A stretch of 64,000 nucleotides of DNA. Origin: Kiritimatiellia bacterium. Its GTDB lineage: Bacteria; Verrucomicrobiota; Kiritimatiellia; JAAZAB01. The position numbers and the translations under genes are program-made. Positions 43,077 to 52,499 of the stretch are shown here, one piece after another. The stretch is taken from NCBI GenBank assembly GCA_028718125.1, contig JAQUMN010000014.1, positions 32,765 to 96,764 on the forward strand, read 5' to 3'. Under the pieces are notes generated by a model. The model saw nothing but the letters and a program-made list of their open reading frames with translations. It had not been told where the DNA came from and did not search any database. Within the stretch, counting starts at the first letter, position 1. Each line of letters begins with the position of its first letter.

Positions 43077-45782
43077 TTATTGCACCGGTATCCAGCCCGG
43101 ACCGCCCCAGACAAGTTCGAGAACACTACCCGCCATCGTGCAGATGGACCAATACCCGTCGCGGTACACCGACACATCGGACTTGTGGTCACCGTCATAG
43201 TCCCCTGACACTGGTATCCAGCCCGGACTGCCCCAGCCGCCTTCGATAACATTACCCGCCATCGTGCAGATGGACCAATACCCGTCGCGGTACACCGACA
43301 CATCGGACTTGTGATCACCGTCATAGTCCCCTGACACTGGTATCCAGCCCGGACTGCCCCAGCCGCCTTCGATAACATTACCCGCCATCGTGCAGATGGA
43401 CCAATACCCGTCGCGGTACACCGCCACATCGGACTTGCGATCACCGTCATAGTCCCCTGACACCGGAATGGCATCCGGAGCTCCCCACCCGCCCTGAATT
43501 ACGTTGCCTGCCATCGTGCAGATGGACCAATAGCCGTTATGGTATACGGCTATATCAGCCTTGCCATCGCCATCATAGTCCCCTGGCACAGGGGTCCAGC
43601 CCGAAGCGCCCCACCCACCCTGAGTAATTCTACCCGCCAGCACCCTGGAGTAGATGGACCAATAGCCTTCACGGTACATCGCCAGATCGGACTTGCCATC
43701 GCCATCGTAGTCATTCAATGCGTGGCTTATCGAGCTCGCCCTGTTGGTCTTCAGAACCCAACCCGAGGCCGTATATAGCCATATGTCATAGGTTCCCGTC
43801 GCACGGTCGTCGGCATCGTTGAAAATGATCGGGCTGGTGCATCCCTCGTAGTTGGTTGCCACGGAATGGATGGCGGCGATAAGTTCGGCCATCGTATTGG
43901 TTCCGCCGGTTTGCTTAATTGCCAGCGTCGCCAGCCAGAGCGCGTCGTAGCTTGACATGGGATAGCGAGGCACCACCGGCACGCCGAGTTCCGCGCCGAT
44001 CCGGGCTTCCACGGCGCCATAGAGCGTATTGGTAAACCGGCCAAACGCCGGACAGGTATATCCGACATAGGCGGCCATTTCCGAGGCCAGCGCATTCGTC
44101 GCCAGCGACCGGTTTTGGGCCATGCCGTCGGTGCCATACCAGCGCACGGAATACAGGGCGGGCCAGGCGGCCGCCTGCTGCAGCACTTCCACGCCCTCGT
44201 CAAAAAGAATGGTAACCACGCCAACCCGGTTCACGCCCCTGATCGCACTGCGGGCGCTTACTTGTACGGCCATGTTTGATACCGTCTCCGGGATTAAATC
44301 GGTGGCTCTCGGGCAGTAATTTGTAGCAAAAACCGTCCCGCCGCGCGCATTGTGTTCCTGGATCAAGGCGGGCAGGAATCCCTCCCCGTAAATATCCGAA
44401 CGGCTCAGGATGGCGATATCGGTAATGCCGTTACTTGCCAGCAACCCCGCCAACACACGCGCCTGGTTGGAATCGTCAATGGTCAGCCGCATAAGATTAT
44501 CGCCCGGCAGGGAAAGCGGTGTGGCCGTCGAAGAACTCGATAAGAGCAGAACGTCTTCCAGGTTCGCGTAGGTCTTCAATATCCGGCATTCCTCACTGGA
44601 CTCCGGACCGAGCACAATATGGCATCCATTCGAACGCAATTCCACCAGTTGTTCGTAAGCAATCGCGGCATCCGTGCTGGTATTTGTGATTAATACCCGA
44701 ATGAGCGGCATATCGTGCGTGTTGGTAATGGCACTCAGGGCCTGATTGATGGCCGATTGATAAGACAAGCCGGTATCGGCCAAATCGCCGGTAAGCGGCA
44801 ACAGCACGCCGATCAGGTTTGTGCCCGTGCCGTTATCGGTTGTAAAAGGCGTATCGCTGTTTAGGGCGGTCAACGGTTCCGACCGGAACGGCTGGACGCC
44901 GACTCCGCCGCTGTTAATATACATCGCCACGCTGCAACTCATATCGAACGGATACCAGTTTTCATACCCGGCCATGACCCAGGCATTGAGCGGGCGGAAC
45001 ACGTCGTTCAGAAAATACATGGTAGTGCCCCAGCGCAACGAGGTGGAAACCAGTGAAAAATGCTCCGGCATGGACGGCGTCCCCTTGATCCGCAGCATCA
45101 CCACCTCACCCGTGGTGGAACAACCGCTCAGGGAAAAACCGCGGTAGGAGCAGATGCCGCGATAGCACTGGTAATTTTCCCTGTCGCGCAGCAGGTTCAT
45201 GCGATAGACGTCGCCGTACCCATTGCTCATGACCAGCGAATAACTTGTAGCGCCGGCAGGCGACAACAAACTGGCGCCCAATTCACTACGGTCTTCCGGA
45301 GTCATTATAGAAAACGACGATCCGCCCAAAGGATCGGGCGCACCATAATTCGGCTGGCATGGCGCAGTACCGTATCCGCCGCTGTTAATATACATCGCCA
45401 CGCTGCAACTCATATCGAACGGATACCAGTTTTCATACCCGGCCTGGACCCAGCTGCAGAGCGGGTGGAACAGGTCGTTCAACACATACTGGGTCGTGCC
45501 CCAGCGCAACGAGGTGGAAAGGATCGAACTATACTCCGGCATGGACGGCGTCCCCTTGATCCGCAGCATCACCACTTCGCCCGTGGTGGAACAACCGCTC
45601 AGGGAAAAACCGCGGTAGGAGCAGATGCCGCGATAGCACTGGTAATTTTCCCTGTCGCGCAGCAGGTTCATGCGATAGACGTCGCCGTATCCATTGGTCA
45701 TGACCAGCGAGAAGGCCGCCTGCGCGCACGGGGCAAATGCCATCAGGGCCAGCATGAGGAAAATCTTCTGCTTTCGGATCAT
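43077..45782 (-). CDS. Fusion: two copies of an unknown domain, LivJ-type binding domain, FG-GAP repeats
   Basis: The 901-residue product has a signal peptide (MIRKQKIFLMLALMAFAPCA, cleavage near residue 22). Residues 24-136 and 181-293 are two copies of a Cys-containing domain I do not recognise (GYGDVYRMNLLRDRENYQCY, RGFSLSGCSTTGEVVMLRIK). Residues about 320-690 are a type I periplasmic binding domain (LIGVLLPLTGDLADTGLSY, VLGPESSEECRI, GITDIAILSRSDIYGEGFLP, SSYDALWLATLAIKQTGG), as in branched-chain amino acid binding proteins. The C terminus has six 42-residue FG-GAP-like repeats (PVSGDYDGDHKSDVSVYRDG). The start is uncertain; the frame continues upstream to 45920. Substrate and role are unknown. 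Confidence 0.75.
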   Translation of the reverse strand: MIRKQKIFLMLALMAFAPCAQAAFSLVMTNGYGDVYRMNLLRDRENYQCYRGICSYRGFSLSGCSTTGEVVMLRIKGTPSMPEYSSILSTSLRWGTTQYVLNDLFHPLCSWVQAGYENWYPFDMSCSVAMYINSGGYGTAPCQPNYGAPDPLGGSSFSIMTPEDRSELGASLLSPAGATSYSLVMSNGYGDVYRMNLLRDRENYQCYRGICSYRGFSLSGCSTTGEVVMLRIKGTPSMPEHFSLVSTSLRWGTTMYFLNDVFRPLNAWVMAGYENWYPFDMSCSVAMYINSGGVGVQPFRSEPLTALNSDTPFTTDNGTGTNLIGVLLPLTGDLADTGLSYQSAINQALSAITNTHDMPLIRVLITNTSTDAAIAYEQLVELRSNGCHIVLGPESSEECRILKTYANLEDVLLLSSSSTATPLSLPGDNLMRLTIDDSNQARVLAGLLASNGITDIAILSRSDIYGEGFLPALIQEHNARGGTVFATNYCPRATDLIPETVSNMAVQVSARSAIRGVNRVGVVTILFDEGVEVLQQAAAWPALYSVRWYGTDGMAQNRSLATNALASEMAAYVGYTCPAFGRFTNTLYGAVEARIGAELGVPVVPRYPMSSYDALWLATLAIKQTGGTNTMAELIAAIHSVATNYEGCTSPIIFNDADDRATGTYDIWLYTASGWVLKTNRASSISHALNDYDGDGKSDLAMYREGYWSIYSRVLAGRITQGGWGASGWTPVPGDYDGDGKADIAVYHNGYWSICTMAGNVIQGGWGAPDAIPVSGDYDGDRKSDVAVYRDGYWSICTMAGNVIEGGWGSPGWIPVSGDYDGDHKSDVSVYRDGYWSICTMAGNVIEGGWGSPGWIPVSGDYDGDHKSDVSVYRDGYWSICTMAGSVLELVWGGPGWIPVQ
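43081..43715 (-). repeat. 126-bp tandem repeats inside the FG-GAP fusion gene
   Basis: Units spaced by exactly 126 bases start with the words CCATCGTGCAGATGGACC at 43133, 43259, 43385 and 43511, with more diverged units on either side. They encode the 42-residue FG-GAP-like repeats. The second and third units are nearly identical, a sign of recent duplication or gene conversion. Confidence 0.9.
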
Positions 45783-46032
45783 TGTACGCGTAAACGTGTG
45801 CAACAGCAAGACAAGAGCCAATGAATGGACAATCACGATGTTCTCCCCGGGTAATAAATGCCAATGCCGAAATCCATGTAAAATTGTATTTATACTACCA
45901 GACAATAAAAGGGATATCAAGTTTATAGAATAAAACAGTTTGTTATATGTTTTCGACTTTATAACCTTGACTTAACCAGATGATATATTATTTTTTGCAA
46001 AGATTATAATTTCATGCCTATATAAGGAAATC

Positions 46033-46387
46033 ATGAATAGGCGCCGCTTCCTGACTGCCGGTTTAGTGGTGTCGGCTGGTATTATGCAGGCATGGGCCAT
46101 GGAGATGGCGCCGCTTAATCCTGAATTCCTGCAATACCAGCAACAGCGGCAAACCTCACACGTTCACCACCCGCACAGTGGATGGCCATGGTTTGGGGTA
46201 TGGACCGCCTCCCTTCAAATTGCCCCAGCCCGCGGCATCTGTATCGGCACAACAAAACAAGGTTCTGACATTTGCCCCCAGTTATGATTTACGCACTTAC
46301 AGCAAAGTAACGTCCGTCAAGGACCAGGGGGATTACGGCAATTGGTGGGCCTTTATTGCAGGAATACAATACTCAGGAGATGAATAA
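46033..46387 (+). pseudogene. Decayed C1A (papain-family) cysteine peptidase
   Basis: The first frame (46033 on) has a twin-arginine-like signal (MNRRRFLTAGLVVSAG) and runs through PLNPEFLQYQQQRQ. A frame change near 46180-46195 leads to a second frame with GLGYGPPPFKLPQP, SYDLRTYSKVTSVKDQG and DYGNWWAFIAG, then a stop at 46387. The papain motif normally reads QGxCGSCWAF; here both Cys positions are Tyr and Trp (GDYGNWWAF), so the nucleophile is lost. The His and Asn parts are missing altogether. This is therefore a frameshifted, truncated and inactive relic. CTTGACTTAACC upstream at 45966 is shared with the M6 protease gene. Confidence 0.75.
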
Positions 46388-46500
46388 CTTTTCGTTTTTC
46401 CACCCTAAAAGTGGTGCAAAATCGGATATGACCACTGAACAAGTCCAATCCCAGGAACAATCTGGGAGCCCCGAAAGAGGGGAAGTAGTGTTTAAAATGG

Positions 46501-46574
46501 CGTACCTGGCAGGAGTTGAACCTGCAACCTTCTGATCCGTAGTCAGATGCTCTGTCCAGTTGAGCTACAGGTAC
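46501..46574 (-). tRNA. tRNA-Arg (anticodon ACG)
   Basis: Minus-strand cloverleaf: acceptor GTACCTG/CAGGTAC, D-arm TAGCTCAACTGGACAGAGC, anticodon stem TCTGA/TCAGA with loop CTACGGA (anticodon ACG), T-loop TTCAACT and discriminator G. The 3' CCA is encoded at 46498-46500. It is intact and lies just outside the integrative element. Confidence 0.96.
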
Positions 46575-46659
46575 ACCGGAAGCGGAAAAATATAGTATCT
46601 GCGTGTAATTGCAAGCACGTTATCTGCAATAAAAATATACGCGTCAAGACCATACCAAG

Positions 46660-46710
46660 TGGTCGGGGCGATGAGATTTGAACTCATGACCTTTTGCACC
46701 CCAAGCAAAC
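46660..46710 (-). other. Attachment site: 3' fragment of tRNA-Pro (GGG)
   Basis: The minus strand reads the anticodon arm (stem TTTGC/GCAAA, loop TTGGGGT, anticodon GGG), variable region, T-arm (TTCAAAT) and 3' acceptor half CGCCCCG-A-CCA of a tRNA-Pro. The 5' acceptor strand and D-arm are missing. A 3' tRNA fragment next to an integrase is the typical signature left by tRNA-targeted integration. CCA points left, so the element lies to the right, and an intact tRNA-Pro(GGG) is expected beyond 64000. Confidence 0.8.
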
Positions 46711-46853
46711 GACTTACCGCTATATTCATCAATTATCTAATGTTTTAGCAAGTTCACCCGGCTTGTGGGTGCGTTTGTGGGTGTTTTTTGCTTGCCTACG
46801 GTCTCTTCCTGTGACATACTGTTCTCATCAGTTAAACACAGGAGGAATATACC

Positions 46854-48458
46854 ATGGGACTCATGATAAAGCAACAGAGAGACGGAACTTTGCGGCCGCA
46901 GTGGTACGGAGTTTACACCGAGGGAGGCGAGCGAAAGGTTGTCAACCTGGACGTGGCGATCCGGGGCACACCGCCGGCAAGCTTGTCTCTGCGTGATCGG
47001 GGCGATGATCGTTTCGAACGTAGTCGCGAAGACGCCAAGAATGCTCTTGCCTCTTTTGTCACTGAGGCAAGCCACAAGGGGCGCGTCGAACACCTGACCG
47101 AAAGGTTGATCGAATCCAAGAGCGGCGTGGCTCCTGAATATGTCCGAATCGCCGATCTGCTCGCCAAGTGGACGGCCGGGGGCGGCTATAGTCCGGGATA
47201 TTTGGGAGAATGTCGGGCGGTCTTCGGGCGCTTTGTGGCCTTCATGCAAACGCGGAACCCGCGGGCGGTCTTCCTTTATCAAGTGAAGCCGTCAGACGTG
47301 AGCGCCTTTGCCGCCGCCATGCGAACCACGTTGAGCCCGCGAACCTGTGCCGCGCACATGGGTATCTTGCGTCCGGCCTTCAGCAACTTCCTGCCGGTGG
47401 GCGCCGCGAACCCATTTACCGCCGGCAAGAAGGCGAAACGGAAATCGGCCGCCAATCAGAGCGAGGAGAGCATCCACCGTATCCCCTTTTCCCCGCAGGA
47501 ACTCCAAGACCTGCTGTCCGCCACCAGCGACGATCCCTTCATGGCGGGTCTCATCACCGCCGCCGCCTGTACGGGCATGCGCCGGGGCGATGTGTGCGGG
47601 CTCAAGTGGGCCGATGTTGATCTTAAGGCTGGAATCATAGCCGTAAAGTCATCTAAGACCGGCGCACAGGTGGAAATACCCATTTTCAACCCATTGCGGA
47701 CCGTACTCATGGCGTGCCAGGGGAATAAGAGCGAGTATGTCTTCCCGGAGGCCGCCAAGATGCTGGCCGAAAACCCCGATGGCCTCACCTATCGCTTCAA
47801 GAAGATCGTGGCAAAGACCATGGAAGGAACCACTCCGACCGCGTTGCCGTCGTCAACACCGCCCGCCGACGTGGAAGCCGCCGGAATCGCCGCAATCTCA
47901 AAGGCCATTGACGCGGGAGCCCGCAGGGATCGGCTCCTTGATACATTAAAGCGCTACTGTGCCGGAGCAGGCGTTCGCCGGATCGAAAGGGCAACCGGCC
48001 GGGCGCGCTCATCGGTTTCGACCGATCTTCATGCCGTGGAAGACCTGATGGGCACGCCCTTCTTGCGAGGTCAGACGGGATCAAATATCAAAGCCTCGAT
48101 TGCCAGGCTGACCCGTAGTGCACGAAAGCAAGGGCAACGAGCCGCCAGCACCCGGGACTGGCATGCCCTTCGGACCACCTTCGTAACCCTTGCCCTCAGC
48201 GCCGGTGTGCCTCTGGAGCTTGTACGCCGCGTGACGGGCCATGCCACAGTTGAAATCGTCCTGAAGCACTACTTCCGTCCTGGCCGGGCCGAATTCAAGG
48301 CCGCGCTGACAGGAGCCATGCCGGCCGTCCTGACCGGGGGCAAGCCGAAGCGCTTGAAGCCGGCCGATGAACTGGCCGCCCTGTCCGGGAAGCTCGCGGC
48401 GGGCACGGCTACGGCCGAAGAAAAAGACCGCTTCCGCAAGCTGGCGGCGGCAGTGTAA
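46854..48458 (+). CDS. Tyrosine site-specific integrase with internal HTH-like insert
   Basis: The 534-residue recombinase integrates the element. Catalytic residues are R243 (TGMRRGDVCGLKW), K268 (KSSKTG), H437 and R440 (WHALRTTFVT), H463 (GHATVEIVLK) and the nucleophile Y473 (KHYF). The SAM-like core-binding region is at about 95-180. The spacing between K268 and H437 is about 100 residues longer than usual. The extra segment (about 330-425) contains VRRIERATGRARSSVSTDLH, which looks like a helix-turn-helix. The start has AGGAGG before ATG 46854, 144 bases from the att fragment. Confidence 0.93.
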   Translation: MGLMIKQQRDGTLRPQWYGVYTEGGERKVVNLDVAIRGTPPASLSLRDRGDDRFERSREDAKNALASFVTEASHKGRVEHLTERLIESKSGVAPEYVRIADLLAKWTAGGGYSPGYLGECRAVFGRFVAFMQTRNPRAVFLYQVKPSDVSAFAAAMRTTLSPRTCAAHMGILRPAFSNFLPVGAANPFTAGKKAKRKSAANQSEESIHRIPFSPQELQDLLSATSDDPFMAGLITAAACTGMRRGDVCGLKWADVDLKAGIIAVKSSKTGAQVEIPIFNPLRTVLMACQGNKSEYVFPEAAKMLAENPDGLTYRFKKIVAKTMEGTTPTALPSSTPPADVEAAGIAAISKAIDAGARRDRLLDTLKRYCAGAGVRRIERATGRARSSVSTDLHAVEDLMGTPFLRGQTGSNIKASIARLTRSARKQGQRAASTRDWHALRTTFVTLALSAGVPLELVRRVTGHATVEIVLKHYFRPGRAEFKAALTGAMPAVLTGGKPKRLKPADELAALSGKLAAGTATAEEKDRFRKLAAAV

Positions 48459-48552
48459 GGCGGATTTCCTGTTCCGGGGAGGCATATAACATCATCAAAA
48501 CAAGGTCTTTATGAGTAGATTTTCAAACAGGACATGTTAGGTGACATTTCTC

Positions 48553-48581
48553 TTGACATTTGTAATACAACTAACTATGTT
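48553..48581 (+). promoter_or_regulatory. Promoter of the fic-hsd operon
   Basis: TTGACA (48553-48558), a 17-base spacer and TATGTT (48576-48581) form a near-consensus promoter, 47 bases before the fic start. GGTGACAT at 48540 and GGTGACATA at about 48617 flank it as a direct repeat that could be an operator. The A/T-rich context contrasts with the surrounding coding DNA. Confidence 0.65.
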
Positions 48582-48628
48582 ATACCCTGTTTAACAACAT
48601 ATTAGAGAATTCCAATTGGGTGACATAA

Positions 48629-49825
48629 ATGAAGACATACGAAAAGACACATCCATGGATTTCATTCAAGCTCAACATGACGGGGGCAAAGCCGACTCTC
48701 TGGATGCTTCTCGGTGAGGCGGCATCGAAATGCGAGCACATAGCCGGTGTGCCGCTCCAGCCAGAAACTGCCAAGCGGTTGCACCAACTCTATTTGGCAA
48801 AGGGCGCGGCAGCAACGACAGCGATCGAAGGAAATACGCTCACAGAAGACGAAGTGTTGAAGCGCATTGAAGGCAAATTGGAACTTCCGCCCTCGAAAGA
48901 GTATCTGGGCCAGGAAGTGGATAATATTGTCAAAGCCTGCAATCAGATCGTCAAAGATTTAGCGGCAGGCCATGACGTCCTAACCGCGCAACGCGTAAAG
49001 GATTTCAACCGGCTCGTGTTGAGTGGATTGACCACGCTGGAAAAGGAAGTTGTGCCGGGAAATATACGACCATATCCAGTTTTGGTTGGCAATGTTTATC
49101 GTGGAGCGCCTGCCGAAGACTGCGAATATCTTTTGGGCCGCATGTGCGAATGGCTGTCAGGCCCGGAATTCCAGGTGCCTGACAATCTCAAAAATGCCGG
49201 TCTTGAGATGGTTTATGCCATACTAAAAGCCATTGTTGCGCATGTTTATCTTGCTTGGATTCATCCTTTCGGCGACGGTAACGGCCGGACGGCTCGACTG
49301 ATCGAATTTGCCCTGCTCGTTGCAGCCGGCGTGCCTCAACCGGCTTGCCATCTCTTGAGCAACCACTATAATCAAACGCGCAGTCGCTACTATCAGCAAT
49401 TGGAACATGCAAGCAAATCGGGGGGCGATCTTCTGCCTTTCATCGAATATGCTGTACAGGGTTTTGTGGATGGCCTGCGGGAGCAGTTGGATACAGTTCG
49501 CGCGCAACAGTGGACTGTCTCCTGGATCAACTACGTTCACGATCGCTTTCGGGACAAGGAGAGCGTGACCCACAGGCGGCAGCGGCATCTACTGTTGGAT
49601 CTGTCTATAAAGTCAGAATTTGTCCCTGCCGGGAAAATTACTGATCTGACGCCGCGGCTCGCAAAGGCATATATGGCCCGAACTGGCCGCACATTGTTTC
49701 GTGATTTGAAGGAACTGGAACAAGCGGGCCTCATAGAGAGAACGGCGGAAGGTGTACGCGCCAAGCGTGAGATTATCCTTGCATTTCTGCCTTGGCGCAA
49801 GAAGACAGCGCAGGTGAAGAAATAA
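48629..49825 (+). CDS. Fic/DOC family protein
   Basis: Fic enzymes transfer AMP or related groups from nucleotides to protein side chains. The 398-residue product has the complete active-site motif [12 protein letters not shown] starting at H212. The inhibitory motif TTAIEGN with E67 lies N-terminal (class II Fic), so activity is normally self-restrained. The C-terminal ~100 residues form a winged-helix-like domain ([20 protein letters not shown]). It is the first gene of the restriction operon, 31 bases before hsdM. Fic genes are recurrent neighbours of type I systems; whether it modifies the Hsd proteins or acts as an abortive toxin is unknown. Confidence 0.92.
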   Translation: MKTYEKTHPWISFKLNMTGAKPTLWMLLGEAASKCEHIAGVPLQPETAKRLHQLYLAKGAAATTAIEGNTLTEDEVLKRIEGKLELPPSKEYLGQEVDNIVKACNQIVKDLAAGHDVLTAQRVKDFNRLVLSGLTTLEKEVVPGNIRPYPVLVGNVYRGAPAEDCEYLLGRMCEWLSGPEFQVPDNLKNAGLEMVYAILKAIVAHVYLAWIHPFGDGNGRTARLIEFALLVAAGVPQPACHLLSNHYNQTRSRYYQQLEHASKSGGDLLPFIEYAVQGFVDGLREQLDTVRAQQWTVSWINYVHDRFRDKESVTHRRQRHLLLDLSIKSEFVPAGKITDLTPRLAKAYMARTGRTLFRDLKELEQAGLIERTAEGVRAKREIILAFLPWRKKTAQVKK

Positions 49826-49856
49826 ATTGCAGATCACGAAAGGTCAGGATTCCCGA

Positions 49857-52499
49857 ATGGCAAAATTGACACTACCCAAACTTGAACGGCACCTGCTTGC
49901 CGCCGCCGATATTCTACGCGGGAAGATGGATGCCGCCGAGTATAAGGATTTCATCTTCGGGATGCTGTTCCTCAAACGCTGCTCCGATCTTTTCGATGAG
50001 GAATACGAGCGTTTTATCGAGCGAGAGATCGAGAGAGGTTCAACAGAGCAGGAAGCCAAGGAAGAAGCCGAGAAACCAGAGAATTTCCCGCAATTGTTTG
50101 TCCCTCCTATCTCGCGTTGGGCATATATTCGCGACCGGATTCAACAGAATGTCGGCGATGGCCTGAATAAAGCAGTAGGCGGTCTGGCGGATAACAATAG
50201 CGCGCTCGATGGCGTCATTGACAAGATCAATTTCACGACGAATGTTGGCAATAAGGCAATTCCGGACGTAAATCTTCGCAAACTGATCACACATTTCGGA
50301 CAATACCGGCTCCGCAACGATGATTTTGAACATGCCGACCTCTTGGGGGCGGCTTATGAGTACATGATCCACGAATTCGCCGAAAAGTCCGGCAAACGCG
50401 GCGGCGAATTCTACACACCGCGTTCCGTGGTTCGCATGATGGTCCGCCTGGTGAATCCCCAGGCTGGCCAACGCATCTATGATCCATGCTGCGGCTCCGG
50501 CGGCATGTTGATCTATTCCCGTCTGCATGTTGAGGAAAACGGCCAGGATGCCACAGATCTCTCATTGCACGGGCAAGACCCTGTCGGCACCGCCTGGGTC
50601 ATTTGCAAGATGAATTTGTTTCTTCATGGCATCACCCAAAGGGTATTCATTGATAACGATGAGTGTTTGAAGATCCCGCCGACGGATGGAGGCCAGCGCC
50701 GCTATTTCGACCGGATTATCACCAATCCGCCATTCAGCCTGAATTATGAGCGGGAGAACATGCAAGCACCGGAACGGTTTAATTATGGATGGGCGCCGGA
50801 GACCGGCAAGAAGGCCGACCTCATGTTCGCACAACATATGCTTTCTTCGCTCAAGGAAGACGGCATTGCCACAACCGTCATGCCGCACGGCGTCCTGTTC
50901 CGGGGCGGCAAGGAACTGGCTATCCGCAAGGGCATGATCGAAGACGATGCGATAGAAGCCGTCATCGGCCTGCCGCAAAATCTATTCTATGGCACAGGCA
51001 TTCCAGCCTGTATCCTGGTCATGCGCCGGCCGCGCAAGAAGGACCGTGCTCGCCAAGGAAAGATTCTGTTCATCAATGCCGACCGGGAATATGAGGCGGG
51101 CCGGGCACAGAACTATCTTCGGGCCGAGCATGCGGAGAAGATTATCTCCGCTTTCCATAACTGGGCGAATGTTGACAACTTCGCCCGCGTGGTCCCTCTC
51201 GATGAAATCAAGGCCAACGACTACAACCTGAACATCCGGCATTACGTGGATAACTCCCCGCCGGCGGAACCGCAGGATATCCGCGCCCACCTGGCCGGCG
51301 GCGTACCGCGCGTGGAGATCGAATCTAATCGTGCCCTGTTCACAGCCCATGGCTTGGACACCCGCCGTATCTTTTCTGTGCGTGATACGGATTATTATAC
51401 CTTTGCCGAGAAGATAACCGACAACGCCCAAATCCCCGAAGTTGTTAAGACCTCCCCCACCGTCCAACGACAGGAACAGGCCGTTCTTGATGCTTTCGGC
51501 GCATGGTGGAACGAGACCGCCGCAAAGCGCCTCGGCAACCTGCCGAACAGGAACAATGTTATGCGCATCCGGGCCGATTTCATAAGGTCCTTCGATGCGG
51601 CCCTGTCCGCTGTGGAAATGCTTGACCATTACAAGCGCGTTGGCGCGCTCGTGACCTGGTGGGATGAGTCCAAGGAGGAATTCAAAACAGTGTCCGTCCG
51701 GGGTTTTGAGGAACTGATTGACGGCTGGATCGACTTCATCCGGGACATGATTGAGGACGAAGAAAGCCGGAAAAAAGAGAAGTTCGATCCCTTTGATCAT
51801 AAGCTTGTCAGAAAAGTTCTGCCCGATTATTTAAGGGAAATAGAGGATACCAAGGCCGATATCGCCAGACTCGAAGGCGAGATCGAGAAATTTGAGGCAG
51901 GCCCCGAGGACGAGGACGGCGGCGAGCCTGCCGAAGAGGAAGAAGCCCGCGACTATGCCAAGGAACTGCAAGATCAGATTAAGGCTCTGTCGGCGCAGAT
52001 CGGACGCGGCAGCCGAAGGCGCCGCAGAGGACTACGAATTGTCGCGGGCGGGGCGGCTACCACAACTGATGAATCCTTACGCATGGTTGCTGAACCTCGC
52101 GCCGAATATGGCGCCGCTGGAACCGCGCAATCCTCTGAAGATATTCAACGTGAAATTACAGAACTGGAAACCAAGCTCGCCCCATGGAAGGCACTTAAAA
52201 GCCAACTGACAGAAGCTCGGCGGAAACTCAAGACTCTTGGAAAGGCGCTGGTTGCACGACTGGAAGCCGGCCGAAAAGACCTGTCGGCGAAGGATTGTCG
52301 GGAACTCGTTCTCGCGCTGGCACGCGATTCACTCGAAGCCATTCTCCATAAGTACATGGATGAGCACTTGCAGGAGATTATCAAAGTCCTGGGCAACCTG
52401 TGGGATAAATACGCCTTGGACTTTCGGACGATTGAAGGAGCGCGGACAAAAGCTACATCTACGCTGAATCGTATATTTGGAACATTACGCTATGAATGA
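49857..52499 (+). CDS. hsdM: Type I restriction-modification methyltransferase subunit
   Basis: HsdM adds N6-methyladenine to the site chosen by HsdS. The 880-residue product has an N-terminal HsdM helical domain ([20 protein letters not shown]), the SAM motif region [14 protein letters not shown] and the catalytic N290-PPF motif ([12 protein letters not shown]). Family members are commonly 500-550 residues. The extra C-terminal ~330 residues are charged coiled coil ([20 protein letters not shown]) with an odd Arg- and Gly/Ala-rich stretch near 715-770. I start at ATG 49857, which has an AGGTCAGGA purine stretch before it. The end overlaps hsdS by 8 bases. Confidence 0.95.
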   Translation: MAKLTLPKLERHLLAAADILRGKMDAAEYKDFIFGMLFLKRCSDLFDEEYERFIEREIERGSTEQEAKEEAEKPENFPQLFVPPISRWAYIRDRIQQNVGDGLNKAVGGLADNNSALDGVIDKINFTTNVGNKAIPDVNLRKLITHFGQYRLRNDDFEHADLLGAAYEYMIHEFAEKSGKRGGEFYTPRSVVRMMVRLVNPQAGQRIYDPCCGSGGMLIYSRLHVEENGQDATDLSLHGQDPVGTAWVICKMNLFLHGITQRVFIDNDECLKIPPTDGGQRRYFDRIITNPPFSLNYERENMQAPERFNYGWAPETGKKADLMFAQHMLSSLKEDGIATTVMPHGVLFRGGKELAIRKGMIEDDAIEAVIGLPQNLFYGTGIPACILVMRRPRKKDRARQGKILFINADREYEAGRAQNYLRAEHAEKIISAFHNWANVDNFARVVPLDEIKANDYNLNIRHYVDNSPPAEPQDIRAHLAGGVPRVEIESNRALFTAHGLDTRRIFSVRDTDYYTFAEKITDNAQIPEVVKTSPTVQRQEQAVLDAFGAWWNETAAKRLGNLPNRNNVMRIRADFIRSFDAALSAVEMLDHYKRVGALVTWWDESKEEFKTVSVRGFEELIDGWIDFIRDMIEDEESRKKEKFDPFDHKLVRKVLPDYLREIEDTKADIARLEGEIEKFEAGPEDEDGGEPAEEEEARDYAKELQDQIKALSAQIGRGSRRRRRGLRIVAGGAATTTDESLRMVAEPRAEYGAAGTAQSSEDIQREITELETKLAPWKALKSQLTEARRKLKTLGKALVARLEAGRKDLSAKDCRELVLALARDSLEAILHKYMDEHLQEIIKVLGNLWDKYALDFRTIEGARTKATSTLNRIFGTLRYE

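Noticed and set aside
43081..43715. Regular 126-bp repeats considered as a CRISPR or satellite array
   Set aside because: They are in frame, encode DxDxDG calcium motifs and have no unique spacers.
46660..46710. Functional tRNA-Pro gene
   Set aside because: The 5' acceptor strand and D-arm are missing; only the 3' half is present.
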